Positions 6,876 to 9,253 of a DNA stretch of 9,253 nt are shown here, piece by piece. Source of the DNA: Clostridia bacterium DTU080 (GTDB lineage Bacteria; Bacillota; Limnochordia; DTU080). A program made the translations under genes and the position numbers. Under the pieces are notes generated by a model. The model did no database searches, was not told the origin of the DNA, and saw only the letters and a list, made by a program, of their open reading frames with translations. Within the stretch, counting starts at the first letter, position 1. Every line of letters starts with the position of its first letter. Where the stretch lies: positions 1 to 9,253 of the forward strand of contig LFTP01000338.1 in the NCBI GenBank assembly GCA_001513395.1, written 5' to 3'.

Positions 6876-7634
6876 GTGAAGATCGATATCATCACCCTCT
6901 TTCCCGCCATGTTCGACGGCCCCTTGAGAGAATCCATGCTTGGCCGAGCGTTGAGGGCCGGTCTTTTGAACGTCAGGCTCTGGAACCCTCGAGGGTTTAG
7001 TCGCGACAAGCACCGCACAGTCGATGACAAACCCTACGGTGGCGGTACGGGAATGGTGATGAGGATCGAGCCACTTGCTCTATGTTTGGACAGCATCCTG
7101 GCTGACAGTCACGATGGGAAGCCTTGTATCTTGGTCACTTCACCGCAAGGCCGTGTGCTCGATGACACCTGGGTGCGAGAACTAGCTGCCAGTGATCACC
7201 TGGTGATCGTCTGCGGGCACTACGAGGGTATTGACGAACGGCTACACGTGCTCTACGACACGATCGAATATTCGATCGGAGACTACGTACTGACGGGCGG
7301 CGAACTACCGGCCATGGTTTTGATTGACGCGGTTAGCAGATTCATTCCCGGCGTGCTGGGGGATCCTGCCTCCGCCCTTCAGGACTGTTTTTCAGATGGG
7401 TTGCTCAAGTATCCGCAGTATACACGCCCCGAGACATTCCGCGGGACGTGCGTTCCGGAAGTGCTTTTGTCCGGACACCATGAACGAATACGCCAATGGC
7501 GTCGCAAGGAAGCTTTACGAAGAACACTGCAGCGTCGGCCGGATCTACTGAACAAAGCCCATCTGGGCGACGAAGATCAAAGACTGCTTGACGAGCTGCG
7601 CAAAGAGATGGAGAATGGTCCACAGGCTCGGTAG
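6876..7634 (+). CDS. trmD: tRNA (guanine-37-N1)-methyltransferase TrmD
   Basis: TrmD uses S-adenosylmethionine to methylate N1 of G37 next to the anticodon, preventing +1 frameshifting, mainly on tRNAs reading CNN codons. It is a SPOUT-class enzyme working as a homodimer with a trefoil knot. The 252 residues include DIITLFPAMFDG at the N-terminus, KPYGGGTGMVM, the knot segments CGHYEGIDERL and SIGDYVLTGGELPA, and LIDAVSRFIPGVLG containing the catalytic-site Arg155. The general base corresponds to Asp170, in QDCFSDGLL; the residue after it is Cys where most family members have Ser. The C-terminal helical domain (RKEALRRTLQRRPDLL) is present. GTG 6876 follows AGGGGGCG (6860-6867), which overlaps the rimM stop. 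It sits in the canonical rimM-trmD-rplS block. Confidence 0.98.
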   Translation: MKIDIITLFPAMFDGPLRESMLGRALRAGLLNVRLWNPRGFSRDKHRTVDDKPYGGGTGMVMRIEPLALCLDSILADSHDGKPCILVTSPQGRVLDDTWVRELAASDHLVIVCGHYEGIDERLHVLYDTIEYSIGDYVLTGGELPAMVLIDAVSRFIPGVLGDPASALQDCFSDGLLKYPQYTRPETFRGTCVPEVLLSGHHERIRQWRRKEALRRTLQRRPDLLNKAHLGDEDQRLLDELRKEMENGPQAR

Positions 7635-7647
7635 GGGGGAGGGATGC

Positions 7648-7992
7648 ATGATGAACCTCATACGACAGATCGAAGCTGAGCAACTCCGCTCGGATATGGC
7701 GGATTTCGGTCCGGGCGATACCGTGCGTGTACACGTCAAAGTGGTGGAAGGCGAGCGTGAACGCATCCAGGTTTTCGAGGGTACGGTCGTAAAACGCTCA
7801 GGCAGCGGACTCAGAGAGACCTTCACCGTTCGTAAAGTCTCTCAGGGAATCGGGGTTGAACGCACATTCCTGGTGCACTCGCCTATGATTGCCCGGGTGG
7901 AGGTCACTCGCCGCGGTAAAGTACGACGGGCGCGTCTTTACTATCTGCGCAAGCGTGTTGGCAAAGCCACGCGTGTCAAAGAAAGACGCTGA
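7648..7992 (+). CDS. rplS: Large ribosomal subunit protein bL19
   Basis: bL19 lies at the 30S-50S interface and contacts 23S and 16S rRNA at an intersubunit bridge. The 114-residue product (from ATG 7648) matches the family throughout: NLIRQIEAEQLR, FGPGDTVRVHVKVVEG, RERIQVFEGTVV, ETFTVRKVSQGIGVERTF, then the basic C-terminus KVRRARLYYLRKRVGKATR. Two adjacent ATGs (7648 and 7651) both fit the GGAGG site at 7638-7642; 7648 is chosen because it aligns with the usual family N-terminus, but 7651 is equally workable. The frame is open further upstream to 7588, inside trmD, but that stretch is not bL19-like. The start lies 13 nt after the trmD stop. A strong hairpin follows the gene, as expected at the end of a ribosomal-protein transcription unit. 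Confidence 0.98.
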   Translation: MMNLIRQIEAEQLRSDMADFGPGDTVRVHVKVVEGERERIQVFEGTVVKRSGSGLRETFTVRKVSQGIGVERTFLVHSPMIARVEVTRRGKVRRARLYYLRKRVGKATRVKERR

Positions 7993-8011
7993 TGGATAAT
8001 GGCTCAGTAGT

Positions 8012-8053
8012 TCATGTCGGCAGTCACCGCCGGTGACGCCGACATGACTTTTC
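8012..8053 (+). terminator. Strong hairpin after rplS, probable terminator or attenuator
   Basis: TCATGTCGGC (8012-8021) pairs perfectly with GCCGACATGA (8038-8047). After one bulged A, GTCACC (8023-8028) pairs with GGTGAC (8032-8037), closing on a GCC loop. That makes a 16-bp, GC-rich stem. The following CTTTTC is only a short T-run, so termination may be partial, letting some transcription through to lepB and rbgA. No clear promoter for lepB was found in the remaining 54 nt, which favours an attenuator over complete termination. An mRNA 3'-end stability role is the alternative. Confidence 0.6.
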
Positions 8054-8107
8054 ATCTTCATCCTCGCCAGTATCCCAGCCGATCTGATCACTGTGGAGGG
8101 ATAGATC

Positions 8108-8659
8108 GTGTCCGACCTGAAATCGGAGGTACGCGAGTACATCGAGGCTTTTGGTGTGGCCGTTGTACTGGCCCTGTTCATTATTACGTTTATCGCCCAA
8201 TCGTTTTTGGTACAAGGGGCCTCTATGGAACCCTCACTCCATAACGGTCAACGGTTGCTTGTGGACAAAATTGTCTATCGGATACGGCCCCCTCAGCGAG
8301 GAGAGATCGTGGTTTTTCGCTATCCCGCCGACCCTCGCCGACGATTCATCAAACGAGTCATGGGGTTGCCGGGTGATCAAATCGAGGTGCGACGGCACAA
8401 GTTGTATATCAACGGTGTGGCCGTTGAGGAGTCCTACATCAACGGGCCCACGTACGGCGATTTCGGTCCTTTCATCGTCCCGGAGAACACTGTCTTCGTT
8501 CTGGGAGATAATCGCAACAACAGTGACGACAGCCGTTTCAGTGATGTCGGAGCGGTACCGCTCGAGTTGATTGTCGGGCGCGCCCTTTTTGTCTACTGGC
8601 CTCCGTCACGTATTTCAGTGATCAGAATACCCGAGGAACTCAGAACGGAAAGCAGGTGA
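8108..8659 (+). CDS. lepB: Type I signal peptidase (leader peptidase)
   Basis: This membrane serine protease cleaves signal peptides from proteins exported by Sec or Tat. The 183-residue protein has one N-terminal transmembrane segment (about 14-34, AFGVAVVLALFIITFIAQSFL), then the extracytoplasmic catalytic domain. Box B has the nucleophile Ser39 (SMEPSL); box D has the general base Lys82 (RFIKRVMGLPGD); box E is GDNRNNSDDSR (133-143). This Ser-Lys dyad layout and small size match Gram-positive SipS-type enzymes, without the large insertion of E. coli LepB. GTG 8108 follows TGGAGGG (8094-8100). The gene is separated from rplS by a strong hairpin and overlaps rbgA. Closely similar paralogs (sipS, sipT and others) are common in Bacillota, so the exact paralog name is not determinable. 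Confidence 0.97.
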   Translation: MSDLKSEVREYIEAFGVAVVLALFIITFIAQSFLVQGASMEPSLHNGQRLLVDKIVYRIRPPQRGEIVVFRYPADPRRRFIKRVMGLPGDQIEVRRHKLYINGVAVEESYINGPTYGDFGPFIVPENTVFVLGDNRNNSDDSRFSDVGAVPLELIVGRALFVYWPPSRISVIRIPEELRTESR

Positions 8660-9253
8660 GGGATTTCAGCAAATACCCGTTGTCGGAAAAAGAGCTGAAA
8701 GAACGACTGGCTTCCTTCGTGCCGCATAGCGTGCAGTGGTTTCCCGGGCACATGGCCAAGACGCGCCGTGAACTGAGCAGACTGGTGTCCCTGGCCAACG
8801 TCATCATCGAGGTGGTCGATGCTCGTATTCCCCAAAGCGGACGCTACCGTGACTTATCATCGATTATCAGAAATAGGACACACGTGATTGCGTTGACCAA
8901 GGTTGACCTCTCAGACTCGGCGGCGACCAAGAATTGGATTGAGCATTTGCGTACTCCTTCACGACCGATATTTCCCATTGATGCTCAGCGCGGTCGAGGT
9001 GTCAGGACCCTGTTGAACAACATCAAGAGGATGCATCGCCCGGTGAGAGCGCTCGTAGTGGGAGTGCCTAACAGTGGGAAATCCAGTCTCATTAACCGGG
9101 TCTGTTTTCGGGCCGCGGCTCGGGTGGGAGCCCGTCCCGGAGTTACTCGCGGTCCGCAATGGCTGCGAGCCGACCGTGAGACACAGTTTCTCGATACTCC
9201 CGGACTGCTGTGGCCTCGAATAGAAGACCCTTTGCAAGGACTCAAACTGGCCT
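8656..9253 (+). CDS. rbgA: Ribosome biogenesis GTPase RbgA (YlqF), 3'-truncated by the window edge
   Basis: RbgA is a circularly permuted GTPase required for late assembly of the 50S subunit. The 199 residues in the window show the family opening QWFPGHMAKTRREL, then motifs in permuted order: VVDARIP, G4 as TKVD (81-84), G5-like IDA, G1 GVPNSGKSS (136-144), G2 with PGVTR (Thr164) and G3 DTPG (180-183). The C-terminal RNA-binding domain lies beyond the window. GTG 8656 overlaps the lepB stop (sharing GTGA), suggesting translational coupling; only a weak GGAAAG lies upstream. This start adds about 25 residues before the conserved QWFPGH; GTG 8719 or 8731 would give a more usual N-terminus but lack ribosome-binding sites. 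G4 is TKVD instead of the usual NKxD, and G1 has Ser where Val is common. Confidence 0.95.
   Translation, partial: MRDFSKYPLSEKELKERLASFVPHSVQWFPGHMAKTRRELSRLVSLANVIIEVVDARIPQSGRYRDLSSIIRNRTHVIALTKVDLSDSAATKNWIEHLRTPSRPIFPIDAQRGRGVRTLLNNIKRMHRPVRALVVGVPNSGKSSLINRVCFRAAARVGARPGVTRGPQWLRADRETQFLDTPGLLWPRIEDPLQGLKLA

Noticed and set aside
7588..7647. Upstream extension of rplS inside trmD
   Set aside because: The extra residues are not bL19-like, and the ribosome-binding site at 7638-7642 sits just before ATG 7648.

Overview
The window is a conserved translation and protein-export gene cluster of a Gram-positive-type bacterium, almost certainly a member of the Bacillota (Firmicutes), read entirely on the + strand. 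The order smc-ftsY-ylxM-ffh-rpsP-khpA(ylqC)-rimM-trmD-rplS-lepB-rbgA matches the Bacillus/Clostridia arrangement. A lepB between rplS and rbgA, and no ylqD between khpA and rimM, look more like Clostridia-type or deep-branching Bacillota than Bacillus. The sequence is mid-GC by eye. Shine-Dalgarno sites are strong and GG-rich, and 8 of the 10 visible start codons are GTG or TTG. No closer taxon can be supported from the sequence alone.

Layout. 1-2558: SMC chromosome-condensation ATPase, cut at its 5' end by the window edge (second part of coiled coil 1, hinge, coiled coil 2, C-terminal ATPase head). 2596-3534: FtsY, the SRP receptor GTPase. 3543-3571: a near-consensus sigma-A promoter in the short ftsY-ylxM gap. 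3619-3996: YlxM, the helix-turn-helix SRP accessory protein. 3997-4389: an unusually long gap of 393 nt holding several small inverted repeats and, on the - strand, what looks like a decayed DDE transposase fragment. 4390-5724: Ffh. 5725-5798: a short leader with a GC-rich hairpin and a full-length Shine-Dalgarno site. 5799-7992: five tightly packed genes, rpsP (bS16), khpA, rimM, trmD and rplS (bL19). 7993-8107: a gap dominated by a strong two-part hairpin, probably a terminator or attenuator. 8108-8659: type I signal peptidase. 8656-9253: RbgA ribosome-assembly GTPase, overlapping lepB and cut by the window's 3' end.

How the genes work together. Ffh, FtsY and YlxM serve co-translational targeting of membrane and secreted proteins. 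LepB removes the signal peptides of the exported products. bS16, RimM and KhpA concern the 30S subunit or RNA binding; bL19 and RbgA concern the 50S subunit; TrmD protects the reading frame by methylating G37 of tRNAs. SMC segregates the chromosome. The cluster therefore links growth-rate-dependent ribosome production with protein export.

I found no previously undescribed system. The least ordinary parts are the ylxM-ffh gap with its transposase-like remnant, the two intergenic hairpins, the internal promoter, and a few residue-level departures in RbgA and TrmD. No tRNA, rRNA, CRISPR array or complete insertion sequence was seen.
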